Assembly (NCBI GenBank): GCA_021234535.1
Contig: CM037836.1
Coordinates: 30,444,769 to 30,508,768 of the forward strand
Source: Stichopus chloronotus
Taxonomy: Eukaryota; Echinodermata; Holothuroidea; Aspidochirotida; Stichopodidae
DNA: 64,000 nt
Direction: 5' to 3'
This document shows, piece by piece, positions 1-11,955 of the stretch (positions within the stretch are counted from its first letter, which is position 1; every line of letters starts with the position of its first letter). The notes beneath the pieces were generated by a model, which did no database searches, was not told the DNA's origin, and was given only the letters and a program-made list of their open reading frames with translations. The translations under genes and the position numbers were made by a program.

Positions 1-1272
1 TACATAACCACAGAAAGAAGATATAAGTCAATTGTGACAATTTTGTGATGACAATATAACTTTTGCTCATACCTTATTTTAAAAAGGGTAAGGGTTTTAC
101 ATTGTTTAATACTGTCATCAAGGGAATTCCATAGTTTGATTCCTGAGGTGGAAATACACAATTGTTTTCCACCACCTATTCCACCATCATGGAATTTAAC
201 TTACAAATCAATGTGATATATTTTCATTGTGGTGTATGTATTTGTTCACGTAATTATGAAAAAGTCATCTTTGAAAACAGCACCCGTATGAACACATAAA
301 ATACACAAGGAAAGAATCCTGAAGTCTCTCATATTTAAAACAAAACAAAAGAGTACAAAAATGAGTACATTGTCCAGCAGGAGCCACATGGCCTGTCAAA
401 CCAGCTACAAGGTCATACTGCAATGTGTCAGGTCTGTCAAAATGTAAATTGTATCTTTTGTTCTCTGATTACAAAACAAGATGGAGGTCAGAAATTGTCC
501 ACCAGAACCAAACTGATGCTGACATCAGTGGAAGTTTTCAAGAATCGCTCACCAGAGACGAGGAACTGATCATGATAGAGCATTGTACATACATACAGTG
601 CTGTAGCTCTGCACTGTGAACTATGATCACTCAAGTAGAAACTCCCTGTAATGATAAGCAGTAAGGATAGCATCCTGGTAAAATTGTCAGCTCAACTGGT
701 TTCAAGAAGTTCATTAACCCACAATACAATCAATATTGTACTGAAAACAAACATGACCAAAATGGAAGAACACAATGACGTTGGATGATGTACTGTACCT
801 AACCCTACAGAACAGTTGCCTACAGTAGTAGCTCACAATAACACACAAGCAATATGAACCAAGGTTATGATAAACAGTACATTGACATTACACATAACAA
901 ATATGAGCTCTGTTCATGCTTCCCTTCACATAGTGCAGTGATGTTAAACTGGAGCAAGAATCAGAGTTGTGTTTTTTTTCCCCTCTTTTTTTTCTTCTTA
1001 TCTTTTTTCCCCCGGTAAAATACTTTGTCACAAGGCATAGTGCAATGAGCCACATGTATGACAGATTCATCATAGATCCAAGCTTCCTTTCTTAAGATAC
1101 AGAGTTTTTAAGGTTGCAGGACTTTGATTGGCTTGAACATCAAATGACTTGTATAAAATAAAAACGTTACAGATTTCTTGTTTGTTATCATGGTTGAAGA
1201 ACATATTAGGTCAGTCCATGCTTGCATTTTTGAGACATGGTGCACACTAAGTTTTCACAGTTTCACTGCTGC

Positions 1273-1295
1273 TGACCTCAAATGACCTTTGACTT
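1273..1295 (+). promoter_or_regulatory. Nuclear-receptor-like half-site cluster in a dispersed repeat
   Basis: TGACCT at 1273-1278 and again at 1283-1288 are separated by CAAA (a DR4 arrangement). After one T comes a degenerate third half-site, TGACTT. The same layout recurs in the array at 27985-28740. Sequence match only; binding is inferred. Confidence 0.35.
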
Positions 1296-2379
1296 TGTAA
1301 TAAACAAATGTTTGTGCTCAATATGGTCCATCATGATATTGTTGATGAGATCAATCCAAGCTTGTGTTCTTGACATGTTGTGTTCTCAAAAGTTTCAAAT
1401 GACCTCTGCGGCCCTCAGTTGGCCTTTCAACTAATTACTTTAAAACATACCTGCAAGGATGTAGGCCCTTTGTTCCCACCCTTAACACTAGCACTCATTA
1501 TCAGTGGGTACCTGGGAAGCCTCTCACACAAAATTTACAACAGTAGTGATATCAAGTGAGATGAAGGGAGAAACATTTTTAGGGTCATTATGGGAGAATG
1601 ATTTTATGTAAATCTAGTTTGACACATTGTGTGCTTGATTCAAAAATTCACCATGTGACTACATTAATAAAATGTAAACATGTCGTCACCATATTCATGA
1701 CAATAGATCATATGGTGGGTGTAAGAGGTACCAGGAAAAAGCATTTTAAAAACAAATTAGGGGTACAAGAAATCCAAAAAAGTTGGTAACTGCTGATAAA
1801 GGTCATTTCAAGTTTCATTATTAACCTAACTCACAGTATCTCTAGATTTTGAAGAACAGTATATATCTTTCATCAAGTTCAACTGGCCGGGTCTCCAATT
1901 TAAGTGAACAATGCTGCACATATTAGTTACATGTTACTTCTATCAAACTCCATGACTTACGTAAGTCTGCCATGGTACCATATTCACCTGCAAAGTTCAT
2001 GTCTTGTATGTTTTTAAAGTTGGATGATAGAAACTACCCTGTATTGTGAACATTCTGGAATGATAAGAGTCACTCAGGAAGATTTTTATTCAAAATTCTC
2101 ATAATACAATGTCTGCAACTCTACAATACATACAACCTCTAAAGAGTTGTCGATGAGTTGAACAAATAATCTTTCAGTTGCTAAGCCTCACACACAACAT
2201 GGCCATACTTACACACTCACTTTGTGAAAAGGAAGTGGGATTCATTTTTGGTGCAATTTATTCCATAAAATGCACTAACCATTTCATTTATCATACAGTA
2301 AATACATAATTCGTAGTAATATATTATGGTTGTCCAGCTGTGCAGTTGTGTGTAATATACACTTCAGGAAACAACTATA

Positions 2380-3070
2380 TGCAATGTGAGTGTAATTTAA
2401 AGTGATTGCGTGTGTAATGAAAAACCAAAAAGATAAGATTATGTTTGATGTTAACTTTTTCTTTATTTTGAAATGTACACGCGAGGTTGTACATGAACGG
2501 GCTATGTCTTTCAATGAAGGAAAATGACAGTAACTACTTCGAAAAGCAACAAGATTGGCATAAAAACAGTAAAAAACAGAAATCATACATTTGAAAATTA
2601 ACGGTTCTTGCTATAACCGCCTACATAGTGAATATGCAACAGTACAGGTCTCACTAGTTTATCAAAAACATACTACTCAAGTCGTCGCTCCTTATTAGGT
2701 GTCAGGAATTGTAGTATTTGGTGAAAGGAAACACTGTATTTACAAATAACCTACGAACTGAACATAACCTTGCCCGCGGCGTCTGTGATCCTGAGTTGGT
2801 AACTGAATATTTATTACTAGTATACTTCCCATTGGCTTGCTCAAAGAAGCACACCGTTGATTTGAATGAAAACTGTCAACCACTACACTATAATATTCTA
2901 CACTTTTTGTTGTTATAGTAGAAGAATTGGAAATCATATGGCTTAATTAACCAACTGAAACCTACATATTTTCCCAGATTGTCTGAATGGTGTAATCAAA
3001 AGCCTTACCAAAATTTTGGAGATGAAATTTCAATATTTTTTACTTTTTGCCTACACATGCATCACTTTAA
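2380..3070 (+). repeat. Diverged ~650-bp interspersed repeat, copy 1
   Basis: It aligns by eye, with many substitutions and small gaps, to 34055-34705 in the same orientation. Shared anchors include 'aactgtcaaccactacat/ct' (2874 and 34518), 'aactgaatattta' (2801 and 34439) and 'cagtaaaaa..agaaatcata' (2568 and 34230). No coding motif or terminal structure was recognised. Family unknown. Confidence 0.55.
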
Positions 3071-4170
3071 GCACTAATTATAGGATCAAATACAAAACAA
3101 AATCAGAACACAAAGATACATTGAGGTTTCGATCAATTCATTACTCAACATTTAGATTGTATGTTAACCAGTTACAGTTACATTGTTTGATCTGCACTAT
3201 GGACAATGGGAAGGGTAAATATCTTGCCCATAATTCTTGCTTATCCTTCAGCAATCCTGGATTCTAATTCCTTTGTAGCAGCTAATGAGGGTTTTGAGAT
3301 TTAAAAAGGTCAGAACAGATGACAACCGCCAAGACTTATAAGCTGCTTTTACTCCATTTGTAGTACTAGCTAAATGATGCAACACATTTAAATGCTGAGT
3401 ATCAAAGTCTCCAACATTTCTATCTTAGGATATCATGTTTACAAACTTTTCAGTGTTTCACTTCTGGTGACCTTACGTGAACTATGACCTCCACCAAAAC
3501 AACTGAATTCTTCTACTTGATATGGGACATCTACATTTGGGCATACCGAGTATGAGTTCTAACTCTCTGAAACTACCCTTCTCAAGATATCGTGTTCAAA
3601 ATATCGCAAACACACATGCACACACGTAAACACACATATGTAATCCCAGCTGCAAAGGTTTCTCCTTTTATACTGTATGGGTCAGTATGTAGTTAGTAGT
3701 GTTGTACTGCAGGTCAGGGATAAATTGCTGAGGTTGGTGACATACTGTATGTCAACATTTGGTACCGTTTTTTTAGCTTAACATACTGTAGTTCAAAAAA
3801 GACACACATTTAACAGTGCTGCACAATATTCTCAAAAGTCAAAACTGTTGAGGTGTAGCATACATGTGACAATTCTGTTATACTGAAGAGTGGTACAAGT
3901 AAAGTAGTTTGTGAATGACATTGTCATGCTTCTTGGAAAGCGCTCTGAAGATGGATGCAGATTAAACAGGAGACAAACTGTAATTTTATAAAAGTAGGAC
4001 AGTAAGGCAGTAATCACATGAAATACTAAAGATAGTACAGAACTGTATGTTAATAGGTCAACTGTGTGGGTGGGCAGGCCAATCCATTGGCCAGGGAGGG
4101 ATGGCATTACCTAAATTTTCCCTACAGCCACCAGACTGTTGGCCACGCAAAGGTTGGTTACGGTACTTAC

Positions 4171-4937
4171 TTCTTTCAAGTAGAATGTTACAAAGTTATC
4201 AATAACTCCATCTAGCTCCAAGGCTATGACCATGTCAATAACACTGGTGAAGGCAAACACAGAGAAAACTGTAAAATGAAAGCAAAAATTGAACCACTAC
4301 AAACAATTGGCCCCACAGTAATTTTCTATTAATTGGCAAAATCAATATGTTAAGTCAAAAAAATTTAAAGAGTCATAAAATTAAAGGAGGACAATCTTAA
4401 AGCTAGTAATCCAAGGAGTGCACCACCATGTAGTGCACATAGCATATACAAGAAATATTTTTGGCTTCACAAGCTTCCCTAGACAGCCTGAAACTGCATT
4501 ACTTGTGATGACTAAGAAGGTAAGGATGTTACATGGATCTTCAAAAGGGTACTGAAATGTGAATGAAGCTAGGCCTATAACAGAGTGTTACAGTATATCA
4601 CAGATTACAACGAAAGTATGCTTCAACTTGTTTTCATTCATTTGTCATAATGAAACACAATGTGCGGCAATGATAATAATAAATTTACTTTTCTTAACTT
4701 AGACCTAGATATTGTAAAGATTAAAAACTTACCATAGAAGCAGGGGTCACTGATCCTGTGCTTACCGGAGGATGACTTTACTAACATATATGCAGCCAGT
4801 GCAATGACAGGAAGAAGCACACAGCCTATCAAGAACACTGGCCATTGTCCCCATGATAACTGAAATGCAAAATTAAGGCTGTATGTAATTGGAATAGCTG
4901 TCAACGACAGAAAAAATACACCAGTAGCAGTAGACAT
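4171..4937 (-). CDS. TM6SF1/TM6SF2-like transmembrane 6 superfamily protein, first two coding exons
   Basis: This is a multipass ER/endolysosomal membrane protein of the EXPERA-containing TM6SF family; vertebrate TM6SF2 acts in lipoprotein lipidation, while TM6SF1 is less understood. Exon 1 coding is 4733-4937, with donor G|GTAAGT, phase 1. Exon 2 is 4171-4268, with acceptor TTTTACAG and donor GAA|GTAAGT, phase 0. Together they give 101 residues. Residues 1-24 match the family N-terminus (A-T-G-V-F-x-L-S-L-x-A-I-P-x-T-Y), and the junction restores D-P-x-F-Y-V-x-x-V-F-x-F-T-S-V. Exon 2 then has the E-x-D-G-x-I-D-x-F block followed by Y-L-K-E, where vertebrates continue G-E-P-Y-L. Three hydrophobic segments are visible (about residues 5-25, 30-52 and 69-87). 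I chose the ATG at 4937 because an in-frame TAA lies upstream at 4965-4967 with no ATG between. The invertebrate gene cannot be assigned to TM6SF1 or TM6SF2. The remaining exons are not seen. Confidence 0.9.
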
Positions 4938-6450
4938 CTCCTCGAACGTTTTCAACTCGCGAGCTTACTGTTAATGGCCAGCTCTTGTTTGTACTAACTG
5001 AATCTCAGGTGATCAATCAAAACCAATCACATTGGCGAGATAATGTCCTTGGTGGTACTGACAATCACAGTGCCAATGTCAGTGTTTTTTTCAGCCCACT
5101 AGGCTAAGATGAGCGTACCGTAGTGAAAAAATTTACGTTAGGGGCCTAACGTTACACCACTTGCCTGCAATTGCAAAGTTGCGAGGTCTAATCAGGGGGT
5201 TGGTCTTACGTTACTCAGGCCGGGTTCCTACGAACCTCTCTGAAACTTTAGAAAGAGGTTTGAATAAAGGTATGCGTGAAAAATTTTTTTCGCACATTTC
5301 AGTTTCAGGTGCGATCAAAATGAATTAAAATTCGTCTGGTTCCAGTGGTCTCCCGGTGAGCACTGGAGATAAAGTTATAAAGCCTGGTCACGTCAAATAG
5401 CTCGCCTTGTTACATTCCACTACTTGATCTCACGAATGGTGCATGTAACTCTATTTACTTTGCTAGTCGGATACTTGAGAAAACGGCTAAACCAATGTGT
5501 GATCCCAGGGTCTCGGTGCCGAAGATAGCAGACAATATCGGCAGCCATTAAGCATTAAAGGGACACTATGACATACAGTAGGATTCTGACAATATGATGT
5601 GGTAGTGTACATGCCAGTGGAATAACTTCGGGCAAATTTTCATACCTCCCCCCCCCTTCCTTAATTGTTTTAACATTAATTTCAAGAACATTTGTGGTCA
5701 ATATGTACAACTTATAAGATTACACGCAATCGGCATTCTGTTCACTGGTCCAATTTGCTTTCAGTAATACATGATATAGGTTCATCATTAATGTGGATAC
5801 ATATGGGCGACTGGAGTACATAATTGCCAATTCTTGAATACAAATGCTGAATGGGACATTTCTGCCAATTTCTGAAATACAGTAAAGTACACTAAAATTT
5901 TATTAAAATACTCAGTTTGATAAGAAGTGATAGAATATATTGCTATATGGGACTTTTTATTTTCATTTAAAAAAAAAGTAGCCTATGCACCAGTATATAC
6001 GTAACATAAAGAAAAATATATTCTTCTTTATGAGTCATGCAGATAGAAGAACTCTGTTATGCCTTGATCTTGGATGTGCTTTCTCCTAACAGTGGTTTTT
6101 GGGTAGCTCAAGCACCCCACCTTCCCTATATAGCTTACTAGGCTCTAATTCCCAAAGTAATTTTCCCTAAAACCTTGTTAATTGCTGCGTGCATTGAGTA
6201 CCGAACACAACACCACTGACTTTCAAATCAGTTCAATGGACGGTATAGCAAACAAGTGCTAACACATAAAAGTAAGTTTTAACTATTTTATATAACAACT
6301 TCACACGTTTCAACTAAAAAATTCTTTTGCGCAGCTCACATGATACTGATTTTTTTTTTTTTTTGTAGGTTCCAATTGGTAATTTTTCCCCGAATAGGCC
6401 TAGTAAGTTCCCACAATGAGATAAAACTAATGTAACAGGCATTTGACAAT
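4938..6450. other. 5' flank of the TM6SF gene and intergenic DNA
   Basis: The TM6SF 5' untranslated region and promoter must lie in the first part, just right of 4937. I see no clear TATA box or CpG-rich block. A poly(C) run is at 5648-5656. No coding exon or structured repeat was recognised in the rest. Confidence 0.4.
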
Positions 6451-6451
6451 A

Positions 6452-6720
6452 AAGGTCTCAATAACTTACGTCTCCGAGGCCTCTGTTTTTCATTGAGCCC
6501 AAATTCGTTCATCTTTTCAAAGCAAGTTTTGTTCTGAATAGAAAACGAGGTTGTAATGAATATTCAAAATGTTTCCGTCTTCTTTTTTTCTTTTTCTATT
6601 ACAAGTATTTTAAGCCGTTAGGGGGAGGGGTTCTTAACTCGCAACAATAGCTGCATATTGTTGTTGCTTCAAGGTGCACTGATTCTAAAGGAAGACAGTA
6701 AAATCTCACTGCCCACCAGA
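6452..6720 (+). repeat. Diverged copy of repeat B
   Basis: It starts 'ggtctcaata' and continues through 'cttacgtctccgaggc' and 'tctgtttttcattgag', then 'ttgtaatgaatattca'. This matches the B repeats at 22120-22471 and 26637-26989 but is clearly more diverged. It keeps the sequence upstream of the B boundary in single, non-palindromic form, so it is a useful guide to the ancestral state of the palindrome at 22081-22140. Confidence 0.6.
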
Positions 6721-7189
6721 TTGAGTAGAAGATGGTGAACAATAAAGGAGCGTTGCAACATTTTGTCAAGTGTTTGGCGCTCGGTAAAATTGCTTTGAAT
6801 AGGTCTTATTCGGAATGACAAAACGGTGAACAGTTTGAGGATTTTGCAGGCTATTTTCCCAAGTCTGTCCACCGTGCAAGAGATCCTGATTGAACAGCAT
6901 TAAACCCGGCTTGACAGGCAGAAGAACTGGCTGACAGGGTCAAACAAATCATCGCTCAACAGTCTTTAAACATCAGAGACAATGCTGCCCGTAGTTTAGT
7001 CAAGTAAAGAGTCGCGAAAGGACAATCTGCTCATGAAAAGATCAGACATCTATAAACTGAAAACATCAACAACCACTCTGCTGTTGAGACCCTGCTTGTG
7101 GTGTGCCCTGAGGCACATTCACTATTCACACGATGTATAGGTATTGTTATTATTTTGGTATTCTCTTATTTTAACATAAACCGGTGGTT

Positions 7190-7195
7190 ATTGTT
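7190..7195. repeat. Target site duplication, left (ATTGTT)
   Basis: ATTGTT immediately precedes the AG that begins the left terminal inverted repeat. The same six bases follow the right terminus at 13212-13217. A 6-bp duplication is the signature of Polinton/Maverick integration. Confidence 0.9.
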
Positions 7196-7333
7196 AGTAG
7201 TATAAGGCGGACGGGTTGATGATCGAGCAATCCTTTTGTTCTCTGAGTGTCGATCCTTTTGTTTTTGCGAGCAATCCTTTTGTATTTGGTCAGCGGAGCA
7301 AGCAAATCATCCCAAAGTCGATCCGAGAGATCG
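7196..7333 (+). repeat. Polinton left terminal inverted repeat
   Basis: It pairs with 13074-13211. It contains iterated CAATCCTTTTGT-type units (around 7228, 7249 and 7270), with two more just inside the repeat near 7346 and 7366. The element therefore has a subterminal array of this 12-mer. Confidence 0.88.
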
Positions 7334-8280
7334 CTCAGGGGGTGTCAATCCTTTTGTTTTCGCCAGCAATCCTGTTGTATTGAGTTAGCAGAGCCAACAA
7401 GTCATCCCAAAGTCGATCCAAGGGATCGTTCTGGAAAGGCCTTAAGAGATGGTCACTGGTGGAAAGGCAGATGTCCTTGTGATGACCTTAACTAAACTAT
7501 GAGCTGGGAGGGAGAGGAGACTTATTGATTTTCTATTGTGAAATTTGGCTGGACGGACAGGCTTTAAGTTGGGGATTGAAAGGGTAAGTTTCGATCGTTA
7601 GGAGGGAATAGATAGCTTAGTGGAGAGACTGTAGGCAATGAATGATGCAGACAAGTACGACTGAAGTTTCGTTTCCTTTATTTATTTGTTTTATCACAAC
7701 TTGTACAAAAAAATATATACTACAATGAAAGTTAAAGTTAATTTATACATTTAGTACAATTGTTAGGGGAAGTGTACCAAAAAGCTACTATGGCTTTACA
7801 GAGTGGCGCACTCCCCGTACAAGTAGACATGATGATAGTTAATACTTAAGCACAAATAAAATAATAATAATAAAGAAAAAAAGAAATACAAGGCCAATTA
7901 AGGAAATGTATCTATACATATATAGACACATACCAATTACATATGTATATATTCATACATATACATACTTTCACATATACATGCATACATAAAGTACACA
8001 CATATATTTACATAGCGTATGGAATAATTAAAAGTAGATAAAAAAAAAACAGAGGGGCGAATGAACCAGTAGACTGACCATACCACCTGTAATCAGTAGG
8101 AAGAGATAGTATCTTGGACAGTGTTCTTTTTAATTATGTGCACAGTTTTTACTTATGTTCACAGTTTATTCATACACACGGTACAGGATATAGCTTAGAT
8201 TCAGCATAATCACGAATATTATAGATGGGAACACATTATATACAAATATGCATGGGTCGTTTAAGGTATACATTATAGCT

Positions 8281-9605
8281 CTACAAATTCAAGGGGGTAG
8301 TGGACGCACCATCGTCGGATACTTTACGTTTTATGTATAAATATGATAGTGCAGTCTTTTCCTGAATATAAGTCTGCATTTGATCATCTTTCATTCTAAA
8401 ACCTCTATTAGTTGCTCGCACGGAGCGTTTATTTTGAATTACATCCAAGAACTTGTCCTTCGTGATAGTAGCAGAATTTCTGTTGACCCCATTTACAACT
8501 GACCTTGTGTTTATTCGCACCGAAACAGTAGTAACATTTACTGTTTAAAGAGATGATACCATCCCCTTCACATTCTAGTTTGAATAAACCCGGAGTGCGC
8601 TTGTCGTACTTTTTGTGTTCAGGGGTGTCGGTGCGGGGAGACCAAAGATGTTTTTCATTTTCGTACAGTGAACGCATGTGCGGTTTAATGATATCTTCCA
8701 GAGACGACCCGGAAATGGCCAAATAAGCCGAATCTGCATCCATCTCACAATACTCGAAATCAGTCGGGTCAACAAAATTTAGCATAAAATCGTAATAGAA
8801 CTGTAACATTTTCAGTTTTGCATATTGGTAAACAAAGAAACCGATTTGAATGGGGAGATCTAACTCGATTGCGCGTTAACGCTTTTGTGAAGATCAGTTA
8901 TCTAAAGTGATAAACTTCTAAAAAAAGGGTCATTGATAAATTCGAAAACATTGTCGTCATTACACGCTCGAACATTTACGTGTTTCCCTTTATTCGTGAC
9001 TTTTTACCGTAAGCAGAATTTCCGATCAGTTGTTGTAGAAGGCCGTGTGCTGTGGCATACTCGGTCATGCGTTCTCCGATATCTTGCAAGGTGATCTCGG
9101 TATTTTTAAATATGGGAGGCATTTCGGTGAATTTCTCTCTCAGAGAAGACGGTACTGCAATATCACACTCCACCACCCCGAAAATCTCGCCACTTTTCAC
9201 GGCAGACAAAATATCTTCCCCTGTCATCTGCCATTGATCCTGTGTTGGATATGGGAAAAGTTCTTTCAAGAACAATTTGATTTCAGGGTGATGTTTCTGA
9301 TCCGCCAACCATTCACATTCCCACTTTTCAACATAGTCGAAGCCTAGCGATCTCAAATACCCAGTAATCTCTTGTGTTTCTCGGTATAATTCAGAGAGAG
9401 GTACATCTTTGACTTCATTATGCCTTTTGCCATGATTTAAATGGCAAGGGTGGCCATGCCAGTAACCACCAAGAAACTGAAAGATGGTCGCTTGTTCCAG
9501 GTCTTCACTAAAACCGTCGATAGTTGTCGCTTCCCCCACCCGGACTTCCTTACCATTAAGTCTACGTCGTATGTTGCAACCCTCCCATGCCAGCCACCTT
9601 GCTGC
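8281..9605 (-). pseudogene. DNA polymerase type B (protein-primed, Polinton/adintovirus type), decayed
   Basis: In the living element this enzyme replicates the linear DNA from a protein primer. Reading leftward from 9605, the first segment has the W-E-x-C-N-I...L-N-G-K-E-V-R-V-G block, then F-L-G-G-Y-W-H-G, and later P-P-I-F-K-N followed by I-G-N-S-A-Y-G-K. The second segment (8429-8809) has M-D-A-D-S-A-Y, the palm metal-binding motif where T is usual in place of the first A, and R-T-P-G-L-F-K-L-E. The third (8281-8520) has the C-terminal A-T-N-R-G-F-R and K-R-K-V-x-D-D-G blocks. The segments are in different frames with stops near 8980 and 8935. The exonuclease-side N-terminus is missing. 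Between the I-F-K-N block and the N-S-A-Y-G-K block roughly 80-90 residues appear deleted. Not functional. Confidence 0.85.
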
Positions 9606-10213
9606 ACCTTATGAAAACAATGACAAATTTAGAGGATCGTGAATGGACTGGCCAACTTTATTTCTGCAAATTAACATGGTACAATTTACCTTTGTAACAG
9701 TGTACACATTCAAATAAGATTTACTTTTGTTTACCAATACACTACTGGTTCAAATTTTCATTTTTTTTTTCAAATTTTACCCCCCCCCCTCCTTTAATTT
9801 ACTTATTCTACCTGTCTCCCGCTCTGGTGTAGCCTACCACTTGAGCCTGACTCTCACGCGCTCTCTTCCTACTTTGTACACACGATCAACAAAAGTCGTG
9901 TGACCAAAACAAGGGTGGGCAGACTATATATATATATATCTCCGTTGTATTATCGTTAAAGACGAATTCCCAAATACAGAAAGCAGAAAGCTACACGAAC
10001 AACAGTTAATTTTAAAGCTTAATTCACATGTAACTGGTCTTAACAAAGATATGGCTTTCTTATCCCACTACTCTGTCACTAAACAAGTCCCTTCTACACT
10101 GTGAGTTTACGCATCATTCCGACGAAGACCTCAGGGTATGTTGAAACGTTAAATACATGTATGCAACTACTACTACTTGTTGGAGTTTAGTGTTATCGTT
10201 TGTTATTATTGCT
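9606..10213. other. Polinton interior without recognised gene
   Basis: AT-rich, with a poly(C) run at 9780-9789 and a short TA run near 9929. Near 10117-10152 is a 'ccgacgaagacctcagggt...gaaacg' segment like the footprint often left by Penelope-type or hammerhead-bearing retroelements. No ORF with recognisable motifs. Confidence 0.4.
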
Positions 10214-10397
<184 letters not shown>

Positions 10398-10589
10398 CAC
10401 AGTATACACCTAATCTATGGACTTGTGGCTGCGACTCCGAGTTTCATGCGATCTTCACAATCGTCTTGTATTGTATACAAGCTCTGTTCACACATCGAGC
10501 ACTTTTCATCTGCTATTGTCATGTTCATTGCTTGTGAAACGTCCTATAAGAAACTCGAGCAATGAGTGTATGTGAACTTTTGTTCTAAT

Positions 10590-10780
10590 TTTCTCATTTG
10601 CTACATTTCGCTCTCATTTGCTCTCATTTTTTTCTCATTTAGTTAACCGTTTTCTCTCATTTGCTCTCATTTTGTTCTCATTTTAACATTTTTGTTACAT
10701 TTTCCCTTTATTTGCTATCATTTTATTCTCATGTTGCTTATTTTACTTAGCGGCTTTCATTCTTTCTCATTTTTCAGCTT
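10590..10780. repeat. Degenerate CTCATTT-type short repeat array
   Basis: Many iterations of CTCATTT / TTCTCATTT with variable T runs (for example 10611-10690). The strand is T-rich. Related TTCTCATTT pieces also occur near 12453-12469 inside the same Polinton. Confidence 0.7.
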
Positions 10781-11282
10781 TCTCTTATATTTGTTACACA
10801 GCGCTCATTCCCTCTCTCATCCTTCTCTTTAGGTATCCTCCTCTTATCCTCCTCTACGCATTTCTTGTCTCCTCTTCCCTCTCTTTTTACCCCCCCCCCC
10901 CCTCTTCTTATGTGACGATTCGCGTAACACGAGGATAATGAGAAAGGAGGTGTTACACTGATTAGCGAATGGCTGGATTGGCTAAATGACAACAATGAAT
11001 GACAAAACACAAGAGCGTGAGTTAACTAAAATTTATTCAAATGACCTCATTTAAGAAGGATATACTGGAATATGAGTGATACAAAAATGCGTGTAACCAT
11101 TTAAACCCAGCTAAAGGAAACAACCTCAGATAATTTAAGAAAGAACAGTCGTCTCCTAAGGGAAAATAGATTTTTCCCATTGTTCAAGTATATTTGGTCA
11201 TTATCCAGTGTCTCCTTGGTAGATCCACGACCTCTGCGTTTTTTTTTAGCTCGCGTATCACTCTCTTGCATCTCACTTGTGT

Positions 11283-11903
11283 TCATCTTTCTTCGTCATC
11301 GCTCTCGGTGCCGTCGTCACTCTCGCCCTCATTATTCTCGTCTTGTTCGTTTTTTTCGTTGACCTTTAATCCGTGACGTAAAATGATTGACATTGCTTCA
11401 TTGAGTTCAATCATAGCCTTCCAAGTCTCCAAGGCATCGTACAGTGGCTTGTCATCCTCCTCCATCCTTTCATCGTCACCGTCATCACCCTCTTCTTTAC
11501 CCTTTAGTCCTTTACGTAACGTCTTTGACATGGCATTATTGAATTTGATTAGACGCATCCAAGTCTCTACCGGGTCATACACGTTTTCGTCATCATATTC
11601 ATTACCGTCATCATCAAGGTCACAATCACTACCGCTAGTGGAATCACCACTGTCACTCTTCTCATCGTCATCATCACCGTCATTGCTTCTTTCACTGTCC
11701 CGTGAGTCATCGCTCTCTCCACCGCTGTCAGAGGGCGAAGCATTTCCACGGCCTAAGACGTCACTCTCACTGTCCATACCTTCCTCTTCGCTGTCAGTGA
11801 CAACCGTATTCGAGCTACTACCTGTATGTATCGTGGATTCGTGTCGACGACGGTTAAAATGAGTGGAAAAAGCCTTTTTACAAATCCTACAACGAAAAGC
11901 CAT
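11283..11903 (-). CDS. C2H2 zinc-finger protein with duplicated module and acidic tracts (Polinton cargo)
   Basis: The ORF is intact at 206 codons. Residues 5-26 form one classical finger (C5-x2-C8-x12-H21-x4-H26) followed by a T-G linker start. Residues 38-108 are very rich in D, E, S and G. Two related modules follow at residues 109-134 and 155-180, each with Y-D-x-x-E-T-W, then N-x-A-M-S-x-x-L-R and G-L-K, at a 46-residue spacing; the remainder is again acidic. The start is the ATG whose first codons lead straight into the finger. It lies on the same strand as the PolB relic, about 1.7 kb upstream of it. The finger suggests nucleic-acid binding, but I do not recognise the duplicated module as a named family. 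It is the only intact gene-like ORF in the element. Expression is unproven, and low-complexity acidic coding can stay open by chance. Confidence 0.6.
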   Translation of the reverse strand: MAFRCRICKKAFSTHFNRRRHESTIHTGSSSNTVVTDSEEEGMDSESDVLGRGNASPSDSGGESDDSRDSERSNDGDDDDEKSDSGDSTSGSDCDLDDDGNEYDDENVYDPVETWMRLIKFNNAMSKTLRKGLKGKEEGDDGDDERMEEDDKPLYDALETWKAMIELNEAMSIILRHGLKVNEKNEQDENNEGESDDGTESDDEER

Positions 11904-11931
11904 GATAGGAATATGGTCGCTTCTCTCTTCA

Positions 11932-11955
11932 CCTCTCTCTCTCTCTCTCTCTCTC
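11932..11955. repeat. (CT)n microsatellite
   Basis: CTCTCTCT tract of about 24 bp, 5' of the zinc-finger ORF start (upstream on its strand). Confidence 0.9.

Larger units (their letters stand above)
1..4170. other. Presumed intron / downstream part of the TM6SF gene, repeat-containing
   Basis: This stretch lies downstream of the last visible TM6SF exon on the minus strand, so it is probably intron. I searched the minus strand for the next TM6SF exon (family block G-E-P-Y-L followed by a C-Y-W-D-G block) and did not find it. Short ORFs here look like chance. It holds a partial copy of the TGACCT repeat (about 1200-1420), a related piece at about 3400-3650, and a diverged 650-bp repeat at about 2380-3070. 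Confidence 0.5.

Noticed and set aside
1930..1980. Possible 27-nt microexon of TM6SF on the minus strand (TTTGCAG ... GTAAGT at 1952-1992)
   Set aside because: Good splice signals, but the encoded residues do not match the conserved G-E-P-Y-L region that must follow exon 2.
11383..11862. 159-codon plus-strand ORF opposite the zinc-finger ORF
   Set aside because: Antisense shadow of the acidic tracts; serine-rich only because GA-rich codons are read in reverse.
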